NCBI GenBank assembly: GCA_008636105.1
Contig: VSDH01000006.1
Span: forward strand, 1 to 64,000
Reading direction: 5' to 3'
Source of the DNA: Candidatus Scalindua sediminis
Lineage (GTDB): Bacteria; Planctomycetota; Brocadiia; Brocadiales; Scalinduaceae
Length of the DNA stretch: 64,000 nt
Every line of letters begins with the position of its first letter. Positions within the stretch are counted from its first letter, which is position 1. The notes under the pieces are model-generated. The model did no database searches, had not been told where the DNA came from, and saw nothing but the letters and a program-made list of their open reading frames with translations. The translations under genes and the position numbers were made by a program. This document shows positions 33,464 through 42,197 of the stretch, one piece after another.

Positions 33464-34984
33464 GTGGATAAGAAAAGATTCAGCATGAAGAAATATTTTT
33501 TAACATTAATAATGACGATATTTACTTTCTCTTTAGTATTAGGATATGCAGGTCCGACAGTTACAATAAAAGCAGAGACACAGGAAGAAGAATTAGAAAA
33601 GATTTCAGAAGAACTTGAGAGGCTAGGTAGCGTAGCGAATACCCTAGAAAAGTCTCTAGCACTTGTTGCTGAGTATGTCAAACCATCAGTTGTATCTATT
33701 ACGACAGTGAAGGTTTTCAAACACCCCAAAAGAAGATTTCATGGTGATAGACCAGAGAGGAGACGCGATCCTTTCAGGGATTTTTTTGGGGACGACTTTT
33801 TCGATAGATTTATGCCCAGACAACGACCGCCTGAAGGTGAGTTTAAAACGAAAAGTCTTGGTTCTGGTGTGATAGTTGACAAAAGGGGATACATCTTGAC
33901 CAACAACCATGTTGTTGCGGATATGGATGAATTGAAGGTTAAACTTAGTGATAAAAGAGAATTCGATGCAAAAATAATTGGAACAGATCCACAAACAGAC
34001 CTGGCAGTAATAAAAATTGAGGGAGAAAATTTAATACCAGCAAAGATGGGAGATTCTGATGAAATGAAGCCAGGCCTGTGGGCCATAGCAGTTGGAAACC
34101 CATTCGGTCTTACTTCTACTGTTTCTGTTGGCGTTATAAGTGCCATAGGCAGGTCTGGAGTTGGGATTGCACAATACGAAAATTTTATTCAGACTGACGC
34201 TGCGATTAACCCCGGAAATAGCGGAGGACCATTATTAAATATAAAGGGAGAGGTCATTGGTATAAATACTGCTATATTTACCCGTACAGGTGGATACCAG
34301 GGGATTGGGTTTGCCATACCAGTAAACATGGCAAAGTCCGTGTTGAGAGACCTCATAGAAAAGGGAAAGGTTACTCGAGGTTGGTTAGGTGTTGTCATTC
34401 AGAATCTTGACCCTTCACTTGCGAAGCAATTCGACGTAGATGTTACAGAAGGTGTTTTGATAAGTGATGTACAGGATGACTCTCCAGCTAAAGAGGCTGG
34501 TTTCGAAAGAGGGGATATAGTAATCGAGTATGATGGTAGAAAAATAGCTGATATCAATGAATTGCGTAATAAAGTAGCTCAAACTGAGGTTGGTAAAAAA
34601 ACTAAGGTTAAGGTCTTGAGAGGAAGCAAAGAAAAGACATTGACAGTCAAAATTGGTGAACAGCCGGCAGATTTGTTTGCTACGGGACCATTCCCTGGTG
34701 GCAAAGACCTGGGTATGACAGTGCAAGACTTAACAGAAGAATTGGCCGGCAGTTTAGGCTATGAAGGAGAAAGTGGTGTAGTTGTTTCAGCTGTTGAACA
34801 AGGTAGCCCTGCTGCTGAGGCTGACATAAGAGAAGGTGATTTAATCAAGGAAGTTAACAGAGAGAAAATTGCTAATGTTAAAGAGTTCAAACAGGCTTTA
34901 AGGAAATCTGAAAAGGGCAAGGACGTCTTATTACTTATAAGAAGAGGTATGCATACACGATTTGTGATAATTAAGAGTGAGTAA
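33464..34984 (+). CDS. degP: Do-family periplasmic serine protease (DegP/DegQ type)
   Basis: 506 residues from GTG with AAAGGAG upstream. Signal peptide about 1-36. The trypsin-like domain has His149 (NNHVV), Asp179 (TDLAVIK) and Ser253 (GNSGGPL). Two PDZ domains follow (about 305-395 with GWLGVVIQ, and about 415-505 with GMTVQDLT). An Arg-rich insert (FRDFFGDDFFDRFMPRQRP) precedes His149, as in the LA loop of DegP. It degrades or refolds damaged envelope proteins. A strong terminator follows at 35,031. A paralog lies 5.7 kb away at 40,641. Confidence 0.92.
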   Translation: MDKKRFSMKKYFLTLIMTIFTFSLVLGYAGPTVTIKAETQEEELEKISEELERLGSVANTLEKSLALVAEYVKPSVVSITTVKVFKHPKRRFHGDRPERRRDPFRDFFGDDFFDRFMPRQRPPEGEFKTKSLGSGVIVDKRGYILTNNHVVADMDELKVKLSDKREFDAKIIGTDPQTDLAVIKIEGENLIPAKMGDSDEMKPGLWAIAVGNPFGLTSTVSVGVISAIGRSGVGIAQYENFIQTDAAINPGNSGGPLLNIKGEVIGINTAIFTRTGGYQGIGFAIPVNMAKSVLRDLIEKGKVTRGWLGVVIQNLDPSLAKQFDVDVTEGVLISDVQDDSPAKEAGFERGDIVIEYDGRKIADINELRNKVAQTEVGKKTKVKVLRGSKEKTLTVKIGEQPADLFATGPFPGGKDLGMTVQDLTEELAGSLGYEGESGVVVSAVEQGSPAAEADIREGDLIKEVNREKIANVKEFKQALRKSEKGKDVLLLIRRGMHTRFVIIKSE

Positions 34985-35030
34985 GGTAGCCAAGTATTAA
35001 GAGAGAGATGATTGCCGAAAAGTCTCGTGA

Positions 35031-35057
35031 AGCCCCGCCACTTGTGGCGGGGCTTTT
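35031..35057 (+). terminator. Rho-independent terminator after degP
   Basis: An AGCCCCGCCA-CTTG-TGGCGGGGCT hairpin followed by TTTATGTTTT. Its end overlaps the stop codon of the convergent nifS gene, so it may stop transcripts from both sides. Confidence 0.85.
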
Positions 35058-36234
35058 ATGTTTTGGTCGCATGCTGAGAATCTTCAAAAACCGGTGAAAG
35101 GTCTCGCAACCTTTTAACTATTGGTGGTAGTTTTTCAAGAATATAATTAATATCATCATATGTATTATATCTACTAAAACTAAATCTAATGGCACCCCTG
35201 CTTTGAGATGGCGGAACACCCATAGCTTGTAAGACATGAGATGGCTCTGCTGAACCGGTTGTACATGCAGAGCCAGATGAAGCTGCAATGCCAGCCATAT
35301 CTAGTAAAAGCAGGATAGCTTCTCCCTCAATATATTCAAAACTTATATTACTTGTATTGGGGAGACGAGTGGTATTTTCACCGATAATTTTTACATGGGA
35401 AATTTTATCCTTAATACCTTTTTCCAATTTATCCCTGAGATCTTTAACACACATTTGCTCCTCTTTTATAAATTCTTTAGCTAACTCACAAGCCTTACCC
35501 AACCCGATAATATATGGCACGTTTTCTGTACCGCTCCGTCTGTTATCTTCTTGATGGCCTCCAATAATTAATGGATCGATCCTTACACCTTTCCGAATGT
35601 ACAAAGCACCAATCCCTTTCGGCGCATGAAGCTTATGACCAGAAAGTGATAAGAGATCAATGTAGCTATTTCTTAAGTTTATGGGAATCTTACCAACTGC
35701 CTGCACGGCATCACAATGAAAAAGCACACCTTTTTCTTTAACTATTTTACTAATTTCTTCAATGGGAAAAATTACGCCAGTTTCATTGTTTGCATACATA
35801 ATCGAAACAATAGCTGTATTATCTTTGATTGAATCTCTTAGTTCATCCAGATCAAGCATTCCATCCTTATCGACACTTAATTCTGTTACTTCGTAACCCT
35901 GTTTTCCAAAATATCTGCACACGTTTAAAACAGCTGGGTGTTCAACCTTCGTGGTGACAACGTGTCTTTTTTTGGGATTTGCTTCTAACGAGCAGTGTAT
36001 GGCGTTATTATTACTTTCAGTTCCACAACTCGTGAATACAATTTCAGACGTATCGGCTCCCAGGAGGTTTGCTACTCTTTCTCTGGCAATATCTATCTTA
36101 CCTGCGACTCGACTTCCGAACGCATGTAAACTCGATGGATTTCCGTAATATTCCTTAAAATACGGTAGCATTTCTTCAAGGACCTCATCATTAACTCGAG
36201 TTGTAGCATTATTGTCAACATAGACTAACTTCAT
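35056..36234 (-). CDS. nifS: Cysteine desulfurase (NifS/IscS family)
   Basis: 392 residues. PLP fold-type I: YVDNNATTRV (5-14), EIVFTSCGTESNN and the PLP lysine in SLSGHKLHAPKG. The active-site loop is ASSGSACTTGSAEPSH. GTENVPYIIG closes the domain. It takes sulfur from cysteine for Fe-S clusters or other cofactors. The short class I loop (SACTTG) fits NifS/IscS rather than SufS. GGAG lies before the ATG. It follows a nitrilase gene on the same strand (15 bp apart), and no IscU partner is in the window. Confidence 0.92.
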   Translation of the reverse strand: MKLVYVDNNATTRVNDEVLEEMLPYFKEYYGNPSSLHAFGSRVAGKIDIARERVANLLGADTSEIVFTSCGTESNNNAIHCSLEANPKKRHVVTTKVEHPAVLNVCRYFGKQGYEVTELSVDKDGMLDLDELRDSIKDNTAIVSIMYANNETGVIFPIEEISKIVKEKGVLFHCDAVQAVGKIPINLRNSYIDLLSLSGHKLHAPKGIGALYIRKGVRIDPLIIGGHQEDNRRSGTENVPYIIGLGKACELAKEFIKEEQMCVKDLRDKLEKGIKDKISHVKIIGENTTRLPNTSNISFEYIEGEAILLLLDMAGIAASSGSACTTGSAEPSHVLQAMGVPPSQSRGAIRFSFSRYNTYDDINYILEKLPPIVKRLRDLSPVFEDSQHATKT

Positions 36235-36249
36235 CGATAATCTCCATTT

Positions 36250-37086
36250 TCAATATAAATCAGTGCGCCTTTGTTCAAACAAAGGTACCTCAGTCCTTAC
36301 CTCATTTAATAAATCTAAATCAATCTCAGCAGTGATTACATTCTCATTATCTTTTGCCTTTGCCAAGACCCTTCCCCATGGGTCTACAACCATGCTTTTA
36401 CCATAACATGTAATATTATTCGGGCTTGTACCTATCTGGTTTGCAGCAACTACGAAAACCTGGTTCTCAATAGCACGCGCCTTAATCAATGGTTCCCAAT
36501 GGTATTCTCCAGTAGTTTGCGTGAATGCTGATGGAATAAAAATAATTTTTGCTCCATTTAATGCCAGAGACCTGAAAAGTTCGCAGAATCGCAAGTCGTA
36601 GCAAATGCTCAGGCCGGCTTTGACGCCTCCCATATTTACAGTAACTATTTTGTTACCTGCAATTACATGCTCTGATTCTTTATATCTTATATTGTCTTGT
36701 ATATCAATGTCAAAAAGGTGAATCTTGCTATACTTCGCAAGGATTTTACCATCTCTCCCTATTATTACGGATGTGTTATAGACTTTGTTCTTTCCAGCCT
36801 TTTCAAATATACTTCCACATACTATATAAATTCCATACTGTCGGGCTTTGTCTGACATGGTATTTGTTGTATGACCAGGTATTTCTTCTGCATTCCTTAC
36901 CATGACTTCTGTATGTCCACAACAGTTAAACATTTCTGGTAAGACCACAACATCTGCACCATTTTCAACGGCAGTGTCAATAAACTGGCTTGCCAATTTT
37001 AAATTCCTGTTTTTATCCTCATTTGCACAAAGTTGAATGGCAGCAGCTATGAACTTGACTTCCAATCCATTTTCTGATTTAACCAT
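36250..37086 (-). CDS. Carbon-nitrogen hydrolase (nitrilase superfamily, Nit-type amidase)
   Basis: 278 residues. The catalytic triad segments are VVLPEMFNC (Glu), YSKIHLFDID (Lys) and GLSICYDLRFCELFRSLA (Cys). This matches the branch containing omega-amidase/Nit2 and deaminated glutathione amidase. The likely job is hydrolysis of small omega-amides such as 2-oxoglutaramate, a metabolite-repair task; the exact substrate is not fixed by sequence. The gene starts 1 bp after the plsC stop. Confidence 0.85.
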   Translation of the reverse strand: MVKSENGLEVKFIAAAIQLCANEDKNRNLKLASQFIDTAVENGADVVVLPEMFNCCGHTEVMVRNAEEIPGHTTNTMSDKARQYGIYIVCGSIFEKAGKNKVYNTSVIIGRDGKILAKYSKIHLFDIDIQDNIRYKESEHVIAGNKIVTVNMGGVKAGLSICYDLRFCELFRSLALNGAKIIFIPSAFTQTTGEYHWEPLIKARAIENQVFVVAANQIGTSPNNITCYGKSMVVDPWGRVLAKAKDNENVITAEIDLDLLNEVRTEVPLFEQRRTDLY

Positions 37087-37087
37087 T

Positions 37088-37750
37088 CTATTTACCTTTC
37101 TTTACTTCTAATTTGCTGTTAATCGCTTCTACTACTTTGTTTGTTATTTTTTCGAAAAACTCATGTTTAGCTTTAATATCTGCAAATTCATGTTTACCAA
37201 TTGTGATTGGTTTATGGTAATAAACAGATATCTTCTTGGGACGTGGCAACTTTTTATGTTTTGGCCATGCTTCATAAACGCCAACTATTGTAACCGGGAC
37301 AATCCTGGCATTTGTTTTAAACGCAATCCGAACAAATCCTAACTTAAACGTCTTAATCCTCCCATCAATACTTCTTCCACCCTCTGGGAATACCATTAAT
37401 ACCTTTCCATTATACAAGGTCTTAAGAGCATTAACATAAGCGCTCTTATCAACCTTGGATATTTCTACCGGGAAGCCACCAAAAAAACGTACAATTCTTT
37501 TTAGAATTGGTATAGAAAAAAGCCTTCCCCATGCCATAATTTCCATTTCTCTCATTATGCCAGTACCCACAATTACAGGATCGTAATAACTTATATGATT
37601 AGGGGCTATAATAACAGGCCCGGTAGCTGGTATGTTTTTATAACCATAAAACCTAATTCTATGAAAAACCGTGAAATAAACAACTGCTATCCATCTAAAA
37701 AACTCAAATTTATTATTCAAAATAAACAATTGACACCCATCATATGCCAC
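37088..37750 (-). CDS. plsC: 1-acyl-sn-glycerol-3-phosphate acyltransferase family protein
   Basis: 220 residues from a GTG. The HX4D motif NHISYYDPV is the acyltransferase catalytic site, followed by FPEGGRSIDG (glycerophosphate binding) and IVPVTIVGVYEAWP. An N-terminal hydrophobic segment (about 12-27) anchors it to the membrane. It makes phosphatidic acid from lysophosphatidate or acylates a related lipid. The start lies 10 bp from a family I element whose end supplies part of the leader. Confidence 0.85.
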   Translation of the reverse strand: MAYDGCQLFILNNKFEFFRWIAVVYFTVFHRIRFYGYKNIPATGPVIIAPNHISYYDPVIVGTGIMREMEIMAWGRLFSIPILKRIVRFFGGFPVEISKVDKSAYVNALKTLYNGKVLMVFPEGGRSIDGRIKTFKLGFVRIAFKTNARIVPVTIVGVYEAWPKHKKLPRPKKISVYYHKPITIGKHEFADIKAKHEFFEKITNKVVEAINSKLEVKKGK

Positions 37751-37760
37751 AGTAAAATCC

Positions 37761-37905
37761 CTAATTAGTTTCTGTTGCGGAAAGCTTGACTACCCAAAAA
37801 TGTCATTCTGAATTTATTTCAGAATCTATATGTATCAATATGTTAAGAGACCCTGAAACAAGTTCAGGGTGACAAAGTGGTCTTTCTGCAACAGAAACTA
37901 ATTAG
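37761..37905. repeat. Inverted-repeat element, family I, copy 3 (24-bp near-perfect ends)
   Basis: Ends CTAATTAGTTTCTGTTGCGG and its inverted copy (CTGCAACAGAAACTAATTAG) differ at one position over 24 bp. Inside are GTCATTCTGAATTTATTTC and GAGACCCTGAAACAAGTTC arms as in other copies. 145 bp, no gene. It sits exactly between the divergent plsC and proC genes. Confidence 0.8.
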
Positions 37906-38027
37906 TAAATATAACTTAAGGTATCACCTTTAATAAATCAAGAATAAACCAAATCACTACAAACATTTGTTGTTCTCTATTTTTTACCGTTACCTTCATC
38001 AGTGACTTTATTTAATGGGGTATACGT

Positions 38028-38858
38028 ATGCTTAAAGAAAGAATAGGATTTATTGGTGGAGGGAAGATGGGTGAAGCACTGGTTAAGGGAGTCCTCAGGG
38101 CAAAATTGAGTTCTGCCGGTAAAATTATCGTCAGTGACGTGGATAAAAAACGTTGTCAAATACTCGAGAAAGAAACCGGGATAAAGACCACGCAGGAGAA
38201 TAAAAAAGTAACATCCGGTTCTGATATCATAATCCTTGCCATCAAACCAAACGTAATGGGTGATATTCTTGAAGAATTAAAGAACGATATTACTCCAAAA
38301 CATTTGGTTGTTTCAATAGCGGCAGGAATTCCATTAAGTTTTATAGAATCATTTCTAAACAAGGGCTGCCGGGCTATCAGGGTTATGCCTAACACTCCGT
38401 GCCTGGTGGGTGAGACTGCTGCCGGTTATGCCTTAGGAAAAAACACAACCAGGAATGATGGGAAGTTAGTTGGTCAAATCCTTAATGCGGTGGGTAAGTC
38501 CTTTTTACTGGAGGAGAAGCATCTCGATGCCGTTACTGGATTGAGCGGAAGCGGACCGGCGTTTATTTATATGGTTATTGAGGCGCTAGCTGATGGAGGG
38601 GTTAAGATGGGCCTGCCAAGAGAGGTATCAACAAGGCTTGCAGCACAAACTGCCTTTGGCGCTGCAAAAATGGTGCTGGAGTCGGGTATGCATATAGGCG
38701 AGCTCAAGGATTTTGTCACCTCTCCGGGAGGAACAACTATAGAAGGTCTTCATGCGCTTGAAAAGGGCGGTATCAGAAACGCCCTGATAAATGCCGTTGA
38801 GGCTGCAACGAAAAAATCAAAAAGACTGGGCAAGACATTTTCAAAACGAAAAGGATAA
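38028..38858 (+). CDS. proC: Pyrroline-5-carboxylate reductase
   Basis: 276 residues; last step of proline synthesis. The N-terminal nucleotide site is IGFIGGGKMGEALVKG (4-19). ILAIKPNVMGDIL, RVMPNTPCLVGE and the C-terminal GLSGSGPAFIYMVIEALADGG, then TSPGGTTIEGLHALE, are the family signatures. Length is normal. Its stop overlaps the next ATG (TAATG), so the two genes are likely cotranslated. Confidence 0.95.
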   Translation: MLKERIGFIGGGKMGEALVKGVLRAKLSSAGKIIVSDVDKKRCQILEKETGIKTTQENKKVTSGSDIIILAIKPNVMGDILEELKNDITPKHLVVSIAAGIPLSFIESFLNKGCRAIRVMPNTPCLVGETAAGYALGKNTTRNDGKLVGQILNAVGKSFLLEEKHLDAVTGLSGSGPAFIYMVIEALADGGVKMGLPREVSTRLAAQTAFGAAKMVLESGMHIGELKDFVTSPGGTTIEGLHALEKGGIRNALINAVEAATKKSKRLGKTFSKRKG

Positions 38859-39670
38859 TGCATATTTACAAATTGCTCAAGAATATATTAGTCTTTATAT
38901 CAATGAGCATAATAGTAGCTGCGGGAGTAGAAAGTTCAGCAGAAACGTCAAACCCCGAAGTTAGAAGTATAAGAGACACATCTTTTAAGTCATTCATAAA
39001 ACAAGTCAAACAGAATTACGGTATTCAATACGCTTCGCGTGTAGAAGGATTATTTAAAATACTTCTCAAATCAGAAAAGGCTACTCTTTCTGAAAAAGGT
39101 CCACGTTTTCTGGAATTTGATGTTTTGAAGATGAGGGAAACGGCAAATAAATTTCAAACAGCAAGAGTGAAGAATGGTAATACGATGAGCGTTAAGGACA
39201 AATGCAAAATATCTTTTACACCTAGAGAAAGGTGTTTCATATATATATTCAAGATTGAAACAACGGGTGCGATATTCTCGATATTCCCTCGAGACGAATT
39301 CAGCAGGCAGGCAAACTCTTTAACACCCAATTTAACGTATTTTGTTCCCCCTATGAAAAAATGGCTGCCTTTTGAAAAGGGTTACGGAAAGGAAGCAATC
39401 ATTTTGTCTGCATTCACAAAAAGAAATCAGGATATTGAAAGGTTAATGGAATACTTTAATGATTTCAGTATAAACAATCCGATAGCTAATAAAGAGAATG
39501 CCAAACCCTTAAGGGAAATTCCCATAATTAACAAAGGTATAGGAGGTCTTAGAAAAAGTGAAGACAGGATGCTCCGGTTGCCTTTTGATGAACATGGAAA
39601 GTTTACGGCAACAGAGTATATATGGGAAGGTAATAAGTTCGTGGTAACGCTATGGTATAAATTCAAGTAA
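38858..39670 (+). CDS. Secreted DUF4384-like protein
   Basis: 270 residues with a signal peptide (1-29). The central segment (CKISFTPRERCFIYIFKIE, GAIFSIFPRDEFS, LTYFVPPMKKWLPFE, YGKEAIILSAF) follows the DUF4384 pattern of a beta-sandwich found in envelope and serine-protease-linked proteins. The C-terminal about 70 residues are unassigned and may bind a partner. Function is unknown. Translational coupling to proC is probably accidental operon packing. Confidence 0.65.
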   Translation: MHIYKLLKNILVFISMSIIVAAGVESSAETSNPEVRSIRDTSFKSFIKQVKQNYGIQYASRVEGLFKILLKSEKATLSEKGPRFLEFDVLKMRETANKFQTARVKNGNTMSVKDKCKISFTPRERCFIYIFKIETTGAIFSIFPRDEFSRQANSLTPNLTYFVPPMKKWLPFEKGYGKEAIILSAFTKRNQDIERLMEYFNDFSINNPIANKENAKPLREIPIINKGIGGLRKSEDRMLRLPFDEHGKFTATEYIWEGNKFVVTLWYKFK

Positions 39671-39690
39671 ATTAGCTTTTTTTTCAATTA

Positions 39691-40482
39691 CTAATTTAAT
39701 ATTTTACTTACAGCCTTCCATACCTTTTCTGCAATTTCATCCCTGGCTATTATTTGATTTTTCCTTGAACATTCAATTGTAGACCAGAGACTATCTTCTT
39801 TAGCAATATCTGTGTATATGTTTTGAACCCTCTTTAAATAATTTACATCTTCTTCATGCATGTCCACTTCTGATTTAAAACCTTGCTCACTTTGCACCTT
39901 AACCTTGATTAATTCTTGTGAAACTTCTGTTGGGACATGAAGATAGATAATTAAATCAGGCTCAGGGATAGCGTACACTTTATATTCGAGCTCTTCAATC
40001 CATTTGAAAAATTTATTTCGTTCCTTGATGTTACTGATCTTTGCGCCCTGATGTGCCATATTTGAGCAAACATATCGGTTGGATATGATTATTTTTCCTT
40101 CATCTATCCATTTGTTCATCTGGCCTTTTATTTCCCATCTATCACCCGCATAAAGAAGTGAAGAAAGGTATGGATTAACCTCCTCGGGCTTTGATCCAAA
40201 ACCTTTACCAGGGAGGGGGTGTTTTTCAAGATGGTCTTTCAATTCTTGTGGCCAACCGAATTCACCCTTCAGGTATCTTTCTATCATATCTGCAAAAAAG
40301 GATTTACCATATTGAGGGAAATCAGTCATTTCCACTTGATAGCCTTGTTTCGATAATCTTTCCACGAGGAGACGAGTTTGAACAGTTTTACCACTCCCAT
40401 CAATGCCCTCAATAACAATAAGTTTACCTGCCCGAATGGTTCGTTCAGGCTGGGATGTATACGAACTATGGGATGAACTCAT
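39691..40482 (-). CDS. tmk: Thymidylate kinase
   Basis: 263 residues; phosphorylates dTMP. Walker A is VIEGIDGSGKTVQT (about 23-36). TDFPQYGKS, YAGDRWEIKGQM and SNRYVCSNMAHQGAK follow. The protein is longer than bacterial Tmk (about 210) by a 17-residue Ser/Thr-rich N-terminus and an insertion (KDHLEKHPLPGKGFGSKPEE) before the lid. The branch resembles archaeal/planctomycete-like thymidylate kinases (family memory). It is convergent with the DUF4384-like gene. Confidence 0.85.
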   Translation of the reverse strand: MSSSHSSYTSQPERTIRAGKLIVIEGIDGSGKTVQTRLLVERLSKQGYQVEMTDFPQYGKSFFADMIERYLKGEFGWPQELKDHLEKHPLPGKGFGSKPEEVNPYLSSLLYAGDRWEIKGQMNKWIDEGKIIISNRYVCSNMAHQGAKISNIKERNKFFKWIEELEYKVYAIPEPDLIIYLHVPTEVSQELIKVKVQSEQGFKSEVDMHEEDVNYLKRVQNIYTDIAKEDSLWSTIECSRKNQIIARDEIAEKVWKAVSKILN

Positions 40483-40610
40483 GACAAATCTTTTGTGGTT
40501 ATTAAATTATAGGCATATTAGTGTAATGCCTGTATGTCAGTGATAAAAGATTGATTTCTGCGATTGAGTTTCATATAGTATCATTGCCTATATGAAAATC
40601 AAACGATTTA

Positions 40611-40638
40611 TTGAAAATGGAGATTTTTCTGATATAAT
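40611..40638 (+). promoter_or_regulatory. Sigma70-type promoter overlapping the start of the second Do protease
   Basis: TTGAAA and a perfect TATAAT, 16 bp apart. The -10 box ends only 2 bp before the first ATG (40,641), so the predicted transcript start (about 40,645) falls after that ATG and just before the second one at 40,647. Confidence 0.6.
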
Positions 40639-40640
40639 TT

Positions 40641-42152
40641 ATGTTTATGTTTATAAGATTTTCAAATTTGTTACGTTATAAGATAATAATCTGCTTTGTT
40701 TTTCTGTTTATATTCAGCCACATAGTATTTGCAGAAGATGAAGTCGAAAAGTTAAGACGAGATCTCTTAGAGTTGGAGAAAATTGCAAATCCATTCGTAC
40801 AAATTTTCCAAAAAGTGGCGAGTTTAGTTGGGCCTTCAGTTGTAAGTATTGTGGCGGAAGGTATATACGGAACTTTTACGGACCCGCATGATAAATTCCC
40901 TTCTCCTTTCTTTCATCCAAAGGAAAATGGTAAAGAAAAACCTCATCATCACAGGCCAAGTTTTGGTTCCGGTGTCATAGTGAAAAAGACAGGGTATATA
41001 CTTACTAACTTTCACGTTATAGACGGCTTCGAAAATGGGAGGATAACCGTAACATTACATAACGGGGAGAAATACGATGCAGCAATTGTTGGTAAAGATT
41101 TAAATACAGACTTGGCAATCTTGAAGATTACATGTGATAATCTTAGACAGGTTGTTTTTGGAGACTCAAAAAGTGTAAAGGTCGGAGATTGGGTCATTGC
41201 TATTGGTAGTCCTTTTGGATATAGCCAGACTGTTTCGGCGGGTATAGTAAGTGCTGTAGGGAGAACCCATGTCACGCCATTTCCAAAACCTTTCGCATAC
41301 GAAAATTTTATTCAGACTGATGCGGCAATTAATCCAGGTAATAGTGGGGGTCCGCTTGTAAATTTACGTGGTGAGATTATCGGTGTTAATTCTGCAATTG
41401 CAACACGAACAGGGGGATCACAGGGAGTCGGCTTTGCAATTTCTGCCGAGATTGCAAATGAAGTTATCTATGATCTTATCGAAAAAGGAAGGGTGGTAAG
41501 GGGGTATCTAGGTGTAGGAATTCAGGATATAAATGGAGAGCTGGCTTCATATCTAAGTTTAAGTGACAAAAGTGATATATTGAGGAAGTTTGGATTGGAT
41601 TCTGATAAAGGAGCCTTCATATCAGAGGTGTGGGGTGATACACCCGCATCAAGAGGGGGAATTCAACCCGGAGACATCATCATTGAGTTTAATGGTCAAA
41701 ACATTTCTGATGCTAATGACCTACAGGGTGCCATAAGGGCATCTGGCGTTGATGAAGAAGTTAAAGTAAAAGTTATTCGTAATAAAAGAAAGAATTGGCT
41801 TACTGTTAAAATTGACCAACAACCTGAGAATATGTCCGGGAAAACATTTGTGACTGTTAAGGAACAGCTTGAGCCAACTAACTTTAATATGGGTTTAACT
41901 GTCACAGATCTGACCTCAGAAAAGGCAGAGGTAATGGGTTATGAAAAAGTACGCGGAGTACGTGTAAAACACGTTGAAAGTGATAGTCCTGCGGAAAGGG
42001 CAGGAATATCACCTGGTGACATAATACTAAAGGTTGGTTCGAAGGATGTTAATTCAATTGAAGAATTCCAGTCAGCTTTAAAGGGGTTTGTAGAGAGAGG
42101 TTTATCTGTTTCAGTATTTATAAAATTAAAGGGTTTTGTTACCTTGAAATAA
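40641..42152 (+). CDS. Do-family periplasmic serine protease, second copy
   Basis: 503 residues if read from the first ATG; the promoter position suggests the in-frame ATG at 40,647 is used. Signal peptide to about residue 31 (HIVFAEDE). Catalytic His125 (NFHVID), Asp157 (TDLAILK) and Ser235 (GNSGGPL). Two PDZ domains begin near YLGVGIQDI and MGLTVTDLT. Compared with the 33,464 copy it has a His-rich stretch (KPHHHRPSFG) instead of the Arg-rich LA loop. It also has a longer first PDZ insert (LSDKSDILRKFGLDSD). The paralogs are clearly diverged, so this is not a recent duplication. Confidence 0.9.
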   Translation: MFMFIRFSNLLRYKIIICFVFLFIFSHIVFAEDEVEKLRRDLLELEKIANPFVQIFQKVASLVGPSVVSIVAEGIYGTFTDPHDKFPSPFFHPKENGKEKPHHHRPSFGSGVIVKKTGYILTNFHVIDGFENGRITVTLHNGEKYDAAIVGKDLNTDLAILKITCDNLRQVVFGDSKSVKVGDWVIAIGSPFGYSQTVSAGIVSAVGRTHVTPFPKPFAYENFIQTDAAINPGNSGGPLVNLRGEIIGVNSAIATRTGGSQGVGFAISAEIANEVIYDLIEKGRVVRGYLGVGIQDINGELASYLSLSDKSDILRKFGLDSDKGAFISEVWGDTPASRGGIQPGDIIIEFNGQNISDANDLQGAIRASGVDEEVKVKVIRNKRKNWLTVKIDQQPENMSGKTFVTVKEQLEPTNFNMGLTVTDLTSEKAEVMGYEKVRGVRVKHVESDSPAERAGISPGDIILKVGSKDVNSIEEFQSALKGFVERGLSVSVFIKLKGFVTLK

Positions 42153-42197
42153 GTTAGCTCCTCTTTCAGATCAGTAAATGGTGTGGTCGAGTTGTGG

